The notes under the pieces were generated by a model. That model did no database searches. It was not told where the DNA came from and was given only the letters and a program-made list of their open reading frames with translations. A stretch of DNA of 64,000 nucleotides from Megalonaias nervosa (Eukaryota > Mollusca > Bivalvia > Unionida > Unionidae): positions 1 through 64,000 of the forward strand of contig JAECUM010011059.1 in the NCBI GenBank assembly GCA_016617855.1, in the 5' to 3' direction. Below, one piece after another: positions 1 through 16,094 of this stretch. The position numbers and the translations under genes are program-made. Position 1 is the stretch's first letter. Each line of letters opens with the position of its first letter.

Positions 1-1527
1 AGAGTGTAGTTTCAGATCTTTCTTACACAGAGGTATAGTTGGCAATTCGTCATTAAAACTATAGCTATGAATATACAATTTCAACGGTAATATAAATAAG
101 TTAATCACATCATCAGATTTCCCTTATATGTTATCACTAGCATATGTTCGTTATTGGATACATAAAAGCTTACACATAATTGCACTCACTTGTTCTATTC
201 GGTCTATAAAGGTAGTTAGGACTGATATTTTTTGGACACTCTCATAAAAGTTGAGATAAATGTTCTACGTCATTTTGTAACAAGAGCACAAATTGTTTGA
301 TTCTTTCTCAGATTTTATGCAGAAATTCATTGCTTGTAAAATTATATGTACAATCTTGGTTGGAAGCCTTATACGTTTAGGACATCTGTTTACGTTGTGA
401 ACTAGCTGTAGAATCCTGAATGACTCCAAACATACAAACTCATCGTTCCATTTTATAAATCACCTTTAAGTTATGTGTATTATTCATCAATGTTAAACAA
501 TATCTGTCTAAACTAACACGTATGGTTTATAATACCCAATGACTACGATATTGTTATCATTGTAAACTTTTTATTCAATCTCGATATCGAGTGCTTACTC
601 TTTGTAATGTATATCTATATTTTGTGTGACCTTTGGTACATGACTGTATCTATATCATGTATATGTCTTGTGAATGGATGTAAATTGTAGTGATCATCTA
701 TATACAATGTATTATATAGCTATTTTTTGTTCACGGATGTAATATCTATTTTAAAGATATTGAGCTATAAATAGATGTTTACAAGTTAAATTCAACCTAT
801 ATATTGAACCTGTAGACAATTTAGAGTTATTTCTCATTGATTAATGAGGTCATATTGGTTCTTAGAATAGTGAAGTTATTACCCATTGGATGGGTCGGTC
901 AAGTTGGTTCTTTTACATCATGGGGCATTGTGAAATGGCACGTAGCCAGAAGGGGAAAAAAATTGCGTTTTACGATTATATGGGTGTATACAAGTTGTAC
1001 GAGCTGGACAATTATTTCGTTCATATTTCCTATGTTCTTTTTATAACATCAGTCTGCGTATGTTTTTAATGTTGTGTTTAGATACAATTTGAGAGGAGAC
1101 ATATGTTTGGATTAATCATTGGAAATTCAAAATACTCATTGGACTGAAAATATTATTCTGGGACTCTTGTGAATTTATTCAAAGGAGTTCTGGATAAAGC
1201 CATTGTGTTACCTCAGGACTGTTGGGAGACCAGTACATTAAAGGATCGATCTGGAATTCATTACGAACAATCAATTCTTTTGGACCTGTGTATAATTTTT
1301 AGGATTATTTTGGATTGAATTCACAGTACTGTAAGTTCCTCTTAAATTTTCATTTGATAACTTTGAAATTAAAATTTTATGTTAAGTTTTATAAAATTTG
1401 TTGGTTTTGCTTCTTTTTGTTACTTAGTTTTCAACAATAAAGTCGTAACAATTAGTTTTCATAATTATTATTGTTTCCGGTACAAGAAAATTCTCAATTT
1501 TGTTTTTCTTTCTATGCTGGTCTAGGT

Positions 1528-1528
<1 letters not shown>
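1..1528. other. No gene seen; AT-rich flank
   Basis: No exon-like segment, RNA gene or repeat family was recognised. The 69-codon frame at 837-1046 shows no family features. Confidence 0.6.

Positions 1529-1607
<79 letters not shown>
1529..1607. repeat. (TA)n microsatellite
   Basis: About 39 uninterrupted TA units. Palindromic and likely to be unstable. Confidence 0.99.
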
Positions 1608-1609
<2 letters not shown>

Positions 1610-1940
1610 GTCAACATCCACAGCACAATACTGACTGGTGTAATTATTAAGAATGGCCAGTTTTATTGCTGACACGGGGTGGAGTACAGAGCCATAGATT
1701 TGAGGATTAAGTAACTATTTCAATTATGTGATATTTAACCATCGTCACTGCTCGTTATGCAATACAATTCAACACGTCCTTGCAATGTATTTTCATTCCA
1801 AAACCCTGGCCCTGATATATATGTCAGTGGCATAAGAATGCCAAGAATGGCGCATGTTAAGATCTGGGGGCTCAGAAATAACTTAGTTTCTGTTGAGATT
1901 TGAAGTTTCCATATACCACGTCTGCCTATAAAAAAAAAGA

Positions 1941-1985
1941 CCAACCAACCAACCCCAACCCCCCCAACCCCCAACCCCCCCCCCC
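1941..1985. repeat. CCAACC / poly-C low-complexity tract
   Basis: Runs of C separated by AA; it ends in 11 consecutive C. Confidence 0.9.
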
Positions 1986-2406
1986 ATGAAAATTTTAGTA
2001 TTGGAGATATTGGTTCCGATGACTTTAAGTCGCCCCTGTTACACCGTGACAGGAGACAATTCTTATTTGGAAGTAGTTTGATGATGTATATAAGAGAATA
2101 AATAGTTAATTAACGGTTATCGGATGTAAAAGTGGAGAACGGTCCAATATTAATGTTGCCATTTTTGTTTTCTATGGGCAAATCATTTCCACTGGGTCTT
2201 TATACTAGAGACCTAAAGTCATCAATCGAACATTGAATATATCTTCCTGAGAGGCTTAACGCTGCTGTCGATTCTAAAACGGATATTTTACTGATTGGTG
2301 ATCTTTATTATTTAGTGTTTGATGCACGTACATCGCACAAAATCATATTCTCTGTGTGTGTAATTTTAAAAGCATTATCTCTGACCCCATAAGATTCGCT
2401 CCAAGC

Positions 2407-2480
2407 CAGTAGCGTACTAACGGGAGGGGGGAGGAGCGGACGCAGCCGCTTGCCCCCCCCCCCCGGCCCGGGGCCCCATA
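2407..2480. repeat. GC-rich transposon-terminus-like patch
   Basis: CAGTAGCGTACTAACGGGAG, a G run, then a 12-base C run and cggcccggggcccc stand out in AT-rich DNA. The start resembles ends of DNA transposons with a CAGTRGCGTA terminus. No matching right end was found. Confidence 0.35.
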
Positions 2481-2929
2481 ATAGCTACATAATCCCTAAA
2501 TCAATACAGTAACTATTTAATGAGGAAAGAAAGTGGTCTCTCTTTTTTACCTTAAATATCATATTGTTCAAGATACCATTGTAAAAGAAGGGGCTTTCAT
2601 TGTTTAGTTTTTTCTCCCTGTTTTGTGTACAATGCAAATAAAGTGGGCTCTTTATTGGCATTGAGAATTCTGCCGAAGATTAAAAAAGACTGCATTGCGG
2701 TTACTTGTCTCTTTTCCTAAACTTGAGTGAGCGCACACATGATTGTACTCTAGACGCGCGGGGAGTGGAAATCGATTTATCTTGATTTGTGTAATGTAGG
2801 ATACAGGTCCAAATGACAAATTATAAGTATACATGATTAATAAAGATAGCTAGAGACTGAGATGCGAACATTAAAATTGGGACAAATTCAAACATTAAAA
2901 CAGGGACAAATTTAATAAACCGTTGTTCA

Positions 2930-2931
<2 letters not shown>

Positions 2932-2962
<31 letters not shown>
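2932..2962. repeat. (GA)n microsatellite
   Basis: About 15 GA units without interruption. Confidence 0.98.
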
Positions 2963-2965
<3 letters not shown>

Positions 2966-3594
2966 TACGCGCATGCATATAGAATGCAAATAACAACTTT
3001 CAAGTGGTTGGTTGAATTTTCGATATAATATCTTACGTGACACGAATCATGTGCTTGTTACCTGACACACACTTGCGTAAACAATTCTACATAAGGAAGA
3101 AAACCTTGACCCTTAGAGGATAAAGAATACATTAACAAGGGTAATTTGTTCGTGTGTGAATCAAGTCAGTTAAAGCAAAATCATTTTCTTAAAATGTTTC
3201 CTGGTCAAGTTTTGTCATTGGCGGTGAAGAGTAACTAGAAATATTCCCTAAAGCTTGTATGACAACATTCCTTACAGTAATAACATTAAAAAATTATCAC
3301 CATCCACTTTCATCAACCGTTGTGCATATCTTTATATGAAGGTATTGACTGGCAATCATCGTCCATTTGGCCACAGTTGCTGCTAATTCGATTGTTATGT
3401 ATCTAGTTCAATGTATAAATAGAAACTGTTAAATGTGACAGCAGGAAATACAAAACAGAAGAGATGGTAAAGCGTTAAACAAGGTATCATATATAGATCA
3501 AAGAGTGGTCGTGGATATTCCACAGTTTATATTTATATACTGGAATGTACTGATGATGAAAGAGTTAAATGTAAGTTTAAGTGTGGTAGGACGA

Positions 3595-3635
<41 letters not shown>

Positions 3636-3638
3636 CAC
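3595..3638. repeat. (CA)n microsatellite
   Basis: About 21 units with one CG interruption near 3629. Confidence 0.98.
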
Positions 3639-3968
3639 GGTATTAATCTGTAGTTGAATAACTTTTACAAATAGCATAAAATTATTAACATGTTCGTTGT
3701 CTGATATGCATTTCGTATGATTTATATGCCATCATGTATCGATACAAGGCAAGCTACGTTCTGTTTAAAACAAGTTATTGACTACTGTGTTTAAATATTA
3801 ACACTGAAACAAACAAATTAAATAGTTGTATGACATTGTCATGAATCAGACTTACATGAATAAATAAAATTAAATTACCCATTTCATAAACTTCGAAATG
3901 GAAAGCTTTCATTATTTAAGGCCGACGTTTAACCGTATACTTAAGCTAATGGGTGAATGCAGAGGCTT

Positions 3969-4174
3969 TAGAGTGGCCCCTGGTGATCGCATGGTCTAAA
4001 ACACCGATTAATTCGATCTCACCTCTGATCGCGTGGGTTCGAGTCTCGGCCTCGGCGAATGTGGATATATGAGAAAACTAACCAGGTTTTCCCCCGAGTT
4101 CTTCCTCCAACAGTTACACTGACCGTCATGTGTAGCCTATCGTGCACTGAAAAATAGCATTAAACCGACAATAT
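3969..4174 (+). repeat. tRNA-headed SINE, family B, copy 1
   Basis: Head GAGTGGCCCCTGGTGATCGC, B box GTGGGTTCGAGTCTCGG, then the body ggatatatgagaaaac ... ttcttcctccaacagttaca and the end tgctgaaaaatagcattaaac style (here gcactgaaaaatagcatta). It matches 21127-21394 in order. Confidence 0.75.
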
Positions 4175-5409
4175 TAACAAACTTTAGATATCTACGACGT
4201 GCATGTTTAGGTTCAACTGCCGTCATAGGCGACCAAAATTTCTTTATTTAGTGGACACACCATTTTGCTGTCGTTCATTCCTTGTCAGTATGGGATGATA
4301 TTGGCGAGAAAGGACTTGAACGGAAATTGATTAAAACTACAAGCGATGCGATATATCAGGTACACCTTAATACCTCTGAGCAGAGTGTTCACATCACTGA
4401 AGTTTGACTTGTTCCCGGGACTTCTAGCCTGAAACCTGTAGGCTTCAATGGGGTTAATGACAATTGAGTGACTTGAAACAACATGCCAGCCAATTCGACG
4501 AAAGAAAACTAGGGATTCTGTCTCCATGAGGAACAACGTTCAGACAATCATTTAAACTGGCTGCCTGCTGGGATCGACAGATAAGAGAGACCAACCAGAC
4601 GTTTGCAAATTAAAAATGATTGTCAAAGATCATGAAACGGTTGGGATTAAAATTAGATTGAATCAAGTAGGATAAAGATATTAAATGAATATTTTGAAAT
4701 GGGTGTTCGTTCATACCTGGAACTTTCATATTTTATACCTATAACTTCTTTTTAATAGAAATCGTTTGTATCAAAATATGTTGTAAATTCATTCGTGGCG
4801 AACCACGTGTAAAATTTGCTAAGGTTGTATTTACCGCTATATCAGTAATTCGTTCACATGGTAGTTGTCGTAGAAGAACATAATTCGGTCTGTACATAAA
4901 GTTAACACTAACTGATTGAGTCACTGAATCTAATGTAATCGTATTATACTGGAGACAACTATTTTTCGATTGGCATTTTCAGGGTTACCAACTTGCATTA
5001 CTTAAGAGGCGTTTGCCAGGGTAATGGAAAATCTCAAATCTTGAAGAAGAACAGAACGATAAATTGGGCAATGATATGTCAGTATTTGCACGTCAAGTGG
5101 TGTTTTACATTTATGTTCTTAAACTGCCAACGAAAGAGGTTTTGTACCAGTATTTTTACGTATTTGCCGCTCTTGATATTAACTTTCTCAATTTGTCATT
5201 CATGATTTCTTGTTCTATTTTGTTTGTTCTTACAAACGCTGGTGACAACAAATATATTATGCCATGAAAATCGTGTAGTCATTAAACTAGAAAAGATCGT
5301 CATTACCCTTAGAAATGGTTACGTCTTTAACAATTTAACAAACGAAGTTGTGTACCACTACATTATGTGCCTGCCCTTTAACCTTCACATTAACCGGTAT
5401 TATAAAAAG
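4175..5409. other. No gene seen
   Basis: Plain AT-rich sequence between a SINE and the compound microsatellite. The short frames on both strands look like chance. Confidence 0.6.
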
Positions 5410-8009
<2,600 letters not shown>

Positions 8010-8333
8010 ATATGTGTGTGTGTGATTTAGATTTTTAACGTAGCTTTAACAATTTTTCAGTCATATCGCTACGATGTCTGCAGTGTGATAGTTTATAGTG
8101 ATGTCTAGCACTGGGGCATCATGCCGCAGACATGTGGCATGATGTCCCACCCAGTCACATTATCCTGACACCAGGCCGACCAGTCCTAACACTAACCTCT
8201 TAATGCTGACCTCCAAGCGAGGCAGCTGTTAGTACCATTTTTTGAAGTCTTTGGTATGACTCGGCCGGGGTTCGAACCCGCGACCTCCCGCATCTGAGGC
8301 GGACGCTCTAACTACTAGGCCACCGGAACGGTT
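8010..8333 (-). repeat. tRNA-headed SINE, family A, copy 1
   Basis: On the minus strand the head reads GTGGCCTAGTAGTTAGAGCG ... GGTTCGAACCCCGG (8269-8279 is the B-box-like palindrome), a Pol III promoter from a tRNA. A conserved body follows (ctggtgtcaggataatgtgac, tgggacatcatgcc) and the tail is a (CA)n run. The head has no acceptor stem pairing, so it is a SINE and not a tRNA gene. Three other copies in the window share the whole layout. Confidence 0.85.
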
Positions 8334-9711
8334 TCTATTACATATTCAAGATGCAAAGTAGAAAATGATATAGCTGGGGTTGACCAAACTAGTTTCTACT
8401 TCAAACCCCTGTCTTTACTTGTACAACAGAATGTGGGGAGAAGAAAATAAGGATTACCCTAAAAACAGAATGAAGACAATAGAAAATGCAAAGAATACAT
8501 GAAATAGCAAATAAATCAACAACAAACAAAATTTTAGGCTGACGTTCAGGGCAAAAATTAGAATCCTCAAATCTAATACTATACCATGAAATAAATTTGA
8601 TTGTTAAGTGGAAAATATCTCATAAAGCCTGACAGCGTGAACGAAGGACATATCAACATCGATCTTGGCATTGTCTGAACTGGTCAAATACTAAGCATAT
8701 AAAGTATAGTTATAATATGTCTTAAATTTATAAATTGCTTCCTAAAGATACGTGACCACAAGAAAAAAATCAAGGCTTCAAAATTGCCAAATTTATTTCT
8801 TAGATACTGGATAACATATTTTAGTCTGTAATATTGCTTCTTTTCTTTTCCTAAGATTTAGCAATATAACGTATTGACACTCCATTAATAACATCAGTGG
8901 TTACAACTATGTTCAGTGGAAAAAATACATAAATTACAAAGTGACTAGCGTACATTAATCCTCGGGTGACCATTTGAAATCGAGGCGTTTAACTGCTATG
9001 ATGCTAGCAGTCAAATCAGAAACAAGTAATCCAAACTTAAATGATAGCAACCCAGTAAAGTATCTAATACCACTTAATGTCATTTAATAATTTTTATTTC
9101 TCTGCAATTTATTCAAATCATCAGTGAGTAGAGATATTACTGTAAGGATCTGATAATAACTTGGAAACTTTAGCTAATCTCACATTGAGAAATATCTCAT
9201 AGAAGCTTTTTTAGTTTCTTTTTCATCACTCTTCCTCTGTCAAAGTTTCACCAGTTATATCCTTACATGTCCCATTCACTCTACCAATTTCAATTTATCT
9301 TTGCATTCTTCCCTTTCAGTGGTAACAATGATAATGTTTTTATTTCTGTGAAACCCAAAGGCATTATCAAGTTGTATTTTTTAAAATTCACATATATGTT
9401 GCAAAATGACTGATTCTGATCAATATTTCATAATCCTGCTACCATGGAAGATAATTATAATAACACATTCATTATGAATCAATGGAAGAGTCCAGATAAA
9501 GATTTGAAATCCTCAACAACTATAGTTTTAGTAAACAAATGCAAAGAATATGTTGAGTATAACTGTAACTTATCTGAAACAAATATAAATTAATTGAACC
9601 TAATTTTGAAAATGTGGGAAAATCAATGTATTACCATGAAGCTGACAAAGAATCACTACAAATTGCAAAAATGGTTAGATAAAAATAAAATGTTATCACC
9701 CAGCTCCATAG
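8334..9711. other. No gene seen
   Basis: AT-rich, no recognised repeat family. Confidence 0.6.

Positions 9712-9793
<82 letters not shown>
9712..9793. repeat. (TA)n microsatellite
   Basis: About 40 uninterrupted TA units. Confidence 0.99.
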
Positions 9794-9795
<2 letters not shown>

Positions 9796-9929
9796 ACATG
9801 TTGCACAGAGGAATCAGAACCAATCCCAATTTTCAATTGGTCTCTTCCATGGGCAGATCTGATATAATATTTGGAAGCTAGAAAGAAAAACTCAGACATC
9901 ACTGAAACAAAAGTCCCTTGAAGGCTGAA

Positions 9930-10990
9930 GAATTCAAAATAAGACCATTTCTTCCTTTTACAAGCACTACTATATTAGTCAGCAATAGCAAGATTTTCAA
10001 GCTGGATGCCATGGTAGCTAAATCCACTATCAGATTGTCACTATTTATATTTAGCACAAACTAGACAATATAGGAAGTCTTTTGGTGACAGCAGAACATA
10101 TGTTGATATGACCAGCTGTATAGGACAAATAGTGATAACAAGATGTTCAAGATCGCCATTGTGACAGTCAAAACTAGAATTCAGAACAGCACCATTTCAT
10201 GTATGACCTATTAGATATCATATGAAGTCTTTCAGTTAAAAAAATCTATGCTGGTATGACCATTCGTCCAGAAGAAACAGCGATAACAAGATATATTTTT
10301 AAGATGGCCACTGTGGCAGACATGTGCATGTCTGAATGGCATCATTAGGACCAAATATATAGCATAAGTTTCAGTAAAAACCACATGTTGATAAGATCAT
10401 CCAGTGAGGAGTAGTAGTGATAACAATATTTTCAACAACAGTGACCATATGACCATATGACCAAACTCGATGTCAATATGACTTTTCATTTTTAAGGAGC
10501 AGCAATAAGAAGATATTCAAGATGGTCACTGTGGTAGCGATTTTGGACATCACATTAGCCTCATTTTTACTGACGGCCACTGTAAGGAGTAGTAATAACA
10601 TTATTTTCAATATGGCTATAGTGGTGGCTATATTGGTTATCTGAGTGACACCATTTTCATTTTGGACCAACTAGACCAGGGGTCGGCAACCTATTTTACA
10701 TAGCATGCCACTTTTTTCCAGATTAATTACAAAATGAACAAGAGTGTGCCACCAGTAAAAGTGTAACACTGTTAAAATGGAGATTTTTGGCTGCCCTTCA
10801 TGTGCTACACAAAACCTCTTGACGTGCCACCTTGTGACACATGTGCAGGTTGCTGACCCTTGAACTAGACTATGTGATGAATGTGTTTAAGGTTTCATGG
10901 CAATCCTTCAAGTAGTTTAGGAGGAATAGTGATAACAAACTTGTGATAATGAAAGGACGGACAATGGATGATGGACAAATGATGGATGAT
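9930..10990. repeat. Degenerate tandem array, units of roughly 110-160 bp
   Basis: Recurring phrases 'agtgataacaagatattcaa', 'gatggccactgtggcag' and 'tatgaccagc' appear about six times with indels. It is interrupted by the hAT MITE at 10677-10862. Confidence 0.7.
10677..10862. mobile_element. hAT-type MITE with a perfect 8-bp target duplication
   Basis: The 186-bp element begins CAGGGGTCGGCAACC and ends GGTTGCTGACCCTTG, giving 15-base inverted repeats with two mismatches. It is flanked on both sides by AACTAGAC (10669-10676 and 10863-10870), an exact 8-bp duplication as hAT transposases produce. It has no coding capacity and must have been moved by a transposase supplied elsewhere. Confidence 0.9.
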
Positions 10991-11529
10991 GAACATCCGA
11001 TCAGTGCAGAAGCTCTTCTGGTTTATGACCAATAGATATAAACATACCATTCAAAACTAGAAATGTGTGTATTAAACATTTATGCCCCACCAAAGTGCAC
11101 AAGAAACTGACTAAACACAAGATTTGATTGGAATGACAGACAGACAAGGAAACAATATATGCCTCAACATTTATGGTCAGGCATAAAAAAGCCCAAATAC
11201 CTGTATAGCAAAAGTTGTAAACTAATACAATACATATACTTCTATATGTATATCAATGATCAAATGTCCCCAAAAATTTGCAATATGCAATATCCAAGGA
11301 TCCAGAAACATTTACTCAGGGACTATCTTAATATCAAATTATCACACCTACCTATTGTGATATCTATCGATAACTCCTAAGTCAGAAGACAGTAAACAAG
11401 GGCAGATAATTTTTTTGTCACCATGGGCCTTTACTTCTTTTGAGCAATATTCTTTCAACAGTTAATAATACAGGTAAAAGCATATTATTATATATTTCAT
11501 AATGAGATAGCATATTTTCTAAGTAAATT

Positions 11530-12700
11530 ATGTGTCTCCAAAAAGATCTACCCAATCACAATAACATTAGCGATATAAGCTCAATAGCTGCTGAATTCAG
11601 CCCTCTATCTCAAAGGGCAAATAACCCTTGCCATTACCTCCTGTCTGCTGTCATATGTCATTACCTTGAAACTGAGCAATGGATCAATGAGTATGCACAC
11701 ATGCAGGAGAGGTTGGATAGTGTTATGTAATTTGATTGGGTAAGTATTTTCGGAGAAACAGTCATCTCAGGGTGGTAAATCTACAGGAGAAGGCATGGGG
11801 CGGGGGCGGATTTTGTATCCTGCCCACTCATCCCTCTGATAAGCCTACCTCTTAAACTAAGTGGGCTGTTGCTGACCAATACTGGATTGCATTTGTGACT
11901 GGTTATCTGTTTGTCCAGAGAACAACCTCTTGTCCCAATGACCATGATCGTCTCTCCTCTGCGATAGAGACTGATTAGATCTGATGGATTGTGGGACTGT
12001 GTTAATCATCATATGGATGGCTCATTTTTTTCAACTGGCCATGCTGTGTAAGTAATGACATGGACTGACATTTCATTCAGATCCCCGTACAGGTCAAGTA
12101 CCTGCCATATCACAGACATGGAGAAATGGACAGATCTCTCATTAAGATCCCCACATGGTTCCAGTACCAATACTGAGTGTCAGGCTACACAGGCTACCAT
12201 AGAGCAGACAGAACTACCTATGAATGTTGGCTCAAAGTGGACAGCTACATCTCACTCCCTCTCTAAAGTCTGGCTGTGAAGGTAGATGGTGTGAACTTTG
12301 TGGATAGACAGAATTCAGACACGCCTGGACAAGAGAGTGAGGATAATACTGTGCAACTTTCCCTCACTTAAATATCCAACTCACAAGAAAGTCATGACAT
12401 TTCCCTACCCCAATCAGATACTTTCAAGTCATGTGGTGATGGGCAGACAGCAAAGCAGCAGATGTCAATACACTGGGAGCTGTAGCTGCAGATCAGCACA
12501 TAGGCTACTTGGGTCATAGAGTCGCTTTTCACTGGATGGAAGCAGCATTGAAACCAGCATTTATCAAAGAAATTTGACCAAACTAAAAATAGATGCAAAT
12601 GTTGAAGAAAAAACTGGACATCCTTCGCAGACTGTGGACTCAGCTGCATCCAAAACCCTCACTATCTCCACACATACACACTGATATGGTTTGATGATAA
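11530..12700 (+). other. Possible decayed retroelement segment
   Basis: Higher GC than its surroundings, with several short open frames. Two near-copies of a segment of about 62 bases lie at 12058-12180 (acatttcattcagatccccg / atctctcattaagatcccca). The motif gattgggtaagtatt at 11736 also occurs at 59104, beside the plus-strand DIRS element. No catalytic motif was found. Confidence 0.28.
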
Positions 12701-14372
12701 CGATGCTGCTAATTAGAGACTACAGAATGTGAAACAACAGCTACAGAAGACATCATGGCTGAGCAAAAGTCATTAATTTGACCACATACACAAGCTGAAC
12801 ATGTACAATCTAAATTTGCAAAAAGTTGCTGTGCTACAATTATTGTAAAATTTTGGAAATTCTTTTTATTGATGTAATAATGCAGCTATTAAGCAAAATG
12901 ACACAGAATGGAAAAACAAATTTATGCAAACTGAAGGTCTTTGCCTTAAAAAATATATCAACAGATCTGTGCACCATCTCAAAATGCTTTTCAGTATTTT
13001 CTGGGACATTTTCAGTATTTCATGTCATCTTTCAGCATTCTTGACAACTGTACACCATTAGTAACACACAAAGTTACCAATACACCTTTATTCCATTTTG
13101 TAACCAAATCATCCGACATTACGAGGATTAATCCATACTTCAAAAAATGATACAAAATATTTCATATTAGAATACTTTGAAATAAATATCAGTTGAAATA
13201 ATTTAGTAATGATCAATGTTAAGCTTAGACAGCAAATGTTATTGCAAAACAGTGTAAAGTTGAGTGGTACATGTACCATTAATGTGGAACTGAGACATGA
13301 CATATTCATTGCATAGCAAGCACTTTTCAACTTCACACATCACCAGTTCATCACTTCAGCACAAGTCATGAGCAGAAAGTGTTTGCCACAGATGGTAAAA
13401 TGTTTTGACTTAAAAAGAAAATGAAACTGAACTCAATTTTCAAGCCTTGTTGACCTCTTTATGCTTCTATGATTTTATGTGGCAAGAGATGTTATTCCCA
13501 TCATCACTCCCAATTTCACACAGCTTGCAGAGGCGTTAACTATTGCCCTTTCTGCTAGCAGAAATTATCTGTCTGGTCTTGCTGTATGATGTGATAAAAT
13601 GACATACTTATCTCTTTGCGTCTTTGGCTTAAGCCAATTCTTCTTCAGCCACTTTCTTCTTATAAATATATTTCAAATTCATTATTCAAACCTGGCTCAG
13701 CCATGATGTTGTTTTTACTACAGATGGAAGACAAAGAAATCCTACATGTGCACAGTGCAATACATTTTGCACATGACCCTACTAAATAATACAGAGCTAA
13801 TTAAAGGGAGCTGCTTTTGCATTATTTTCATACTAACTTTCTAATACAAACTTTTTGTATTTTTAACTCACGCAAAATCGGATTTGATACTTGAAAGTCA
13901 TATTTCTACATTTTCTATTATTTTCTGTACAAAATATGGAAGAACATGAAGGGTGCACAGGTCGGTATTAAACCAAATCTACATTTTTTAAGTAGATGTA
14001 AGAAAATATTTCACTTGTGCAGTGGAAACATTATGTATTGTTACTAGTGGCTTTGCCACTTGCGACAGTACAATGTTTGAAATTGTGAATTATTTTCTTA
14101 TATCTCCTCAAAATGATATAGATATTTTCTATATAGTGACGTTAGATAAAGAAAAGCAACTGAATAGCTATGATTGTCAAAACAATATCTAACATATATT
14201 CAGTTTTTAAAAAATTTAAATTTATTTAACTGTTGAGTGTACCAAAGGAGCTCAGTTACTGTACTTAATGAGGGAAAATTGCAAATGAAAAGAAAAGAGA
14301 CTACACTTTTATTTCCTTTAATTTATTGCACATAAACTTGCCTCTGATTCATTCCAATGATACAAATCAAAC
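12701..14372. other. No gene seen
   Basis: AT-rich sequence without recognisable coding or repeat structure. Confidence 0.55.
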
Positions 14373-14492
14373 AGGGGCCCCGAGTGGCCGAGTACTTAAA
14401 ACACATTTGTCAAAGAGAAAAAAAAAACTGCATGCCACATTGTACTTAAAACACATTTGTCAAAGAGAAAAAAAAAACTGCATGCCACATTG
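14373..14492. repeat. Solitary SINE-B head joined to an exact 50-bp tandem duplication
   Basis: A 20-base fragment GGGGCCCCGAGTGGCCGAGT equal to the start of family B is followed by two identical 50-bp units (14393-14442 and 14443-14492; each tacttaaaacacatttgtca ... ctgcatgccacattg). No SINE body follows. Confidence 0.85.
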
Positions 14493-14933
14493 CTTGTTTC
14501 TTTAATGGAGTCACAACTTCAAAGAATAGAAAATGATGAAATGCACTGTGTGGCAGAAAAGGTATCGATGATGATTCACATAATCGGTAAGTAAATTTCA
14601 TGATAATTTGAATTGTTCTTTTTCTTGACAGTAGGATGCAAACAGTTCAATTAAAAGTTTACTAAACAGACCATGAAATTCTGCCATATTGGAATCAAAA
14701 GTATTTAGCAAATTTGATGTTATGAACATATTTGTTTCACTTATCTTCTTTTGTCCATTTTATATTATTTGATTTTATGCCAAATGTGACAAGTGCAGAA
14801 ATGATGAACCTGAGCAAAAATAAAAAAGGACAGGTACAATGACTAGGTTTAATTTTAACCAATTCTTTGAAACTGATTAGCTTTATTATTTGCAAGCTTA
14901 ACATTCATCACTTAGTCAATGAAAAAATATTAA

Positions 14934-15121
14934 GGGCTGTTCCATTTAAACATACATGGTACCCAGGGAAGGCAGTTTTTAAAAAATATATGCCATGGTA
15001 CTTTGATTTCACAGAATTCATATTAAAATGATAAGAAATTTCTAAATTGCATCTATGGGTGAGTACCCTACTTTAAAGGTGCCTTCCCTGGGTCCCATGT
15101 ATGTTTTAATGGAACAGCCCC
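14934..15121. mobile_element. Foldback MITE, about 188 bp
   Basis: The left end GGGCTGTTCCATTTAAACAT, continuing to ACCCAGGGAAGGCA, is mirrored by the right end; about 38 bases of inverted repeat with a few mismatches. TTAA precedes the left end, but the right flank is CAAG, so the target site is uncertain. No coding capacity. Confidence 0.72.
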
Positions 15122-16094
15122 AAGAACATTTTGGCAAATATGTCATGCAAAAGAAATAAAAAACCTGCAAAAATAATCATTTAAAAAGATGTCTGTACTG
15201 CAGGTGGTGACTAAACATGTGACTAAATTAACTGAAATTTGTGAAACACGTTCTCTTTTTCATAATATCTACTTCCAGTTTATAATCAAGCACGGTCATA
15301 TTCAGTTGAAAGATCTCACATTTTCTACTAGAAACCTGAACTGTGCAATATTTAACTAATGGCAACAATATTTTAAGGTAATTGATTACAACAGATGCGT
15401 CTGGAATGTTAATATTATCAAATACTCTATAGTTATTGATTCATTTACATGTAAGAACCCAGCCATTTTCTCATAGACAAGTCTGTGATATAAAGAAGCT
15501 ACACTGTAACACATTTCACATATAAGTGGGATCTGTACATGTCTCACATACATTTCATTATACATATGTGATCAATAGTTTTCACATATATTAAACATAT
15601 ACATATGTGATCAACAAATATGATCTAGACATATAGAGTTCCTTATGACCTAACTTCCTTTCATTTGATCACTATCAATAATCTGAGCAAACCTTGTTGT
15701 AACAGTCATTTGCAATGGTCAGAATATACCACACAAAACACTTGGAAAGAATTACTCAAGCAAAATTGGGACAAATATAATTTTTCTCTCACCAATTAAT
15801 TGGTTGGATTCACAGAAACTTCTATATCTTGATGCCTAACAAAGTGAACTCAATGTAATTATAACAGAAATTTGACCTAACCTGATATCACTCACCCGAC
15901 TGACATAACTTCAGTTTACAATTTCCCTTAGCGTGTTCACTTAGTAGTGTAAGAAGGTAAATACATGTAAGCCATAAATATATGTAAACCCTCTCCAAAC
16001 TTTTAAACCATGACAACTGCACTGATATTACAGAATTCGATAAAAAAATTCTTTCTGAAGATAAATGCATGATTAATAAACATACCTGTAATTA

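Noticed and set aside
1424..1675. Minus-strand frame rich in Tyr-Ile
   Set aside because: It is the (TA)n microsatellite in translation.
8269..8333. tRNA gene candidates at SINE heads (also near 21330, 27790, 33420, 61030)
   Set aside because: The A- and B-box-like text is present, but acceptor and anticodon stems do not pair and the same body follows in each copy. They are SINE promoters.
14934..15121. rho-independent terminator or structured ncRNA
   Set aside because: The long imperfect inverted repeat in an animal genome is better explained as a MITE.
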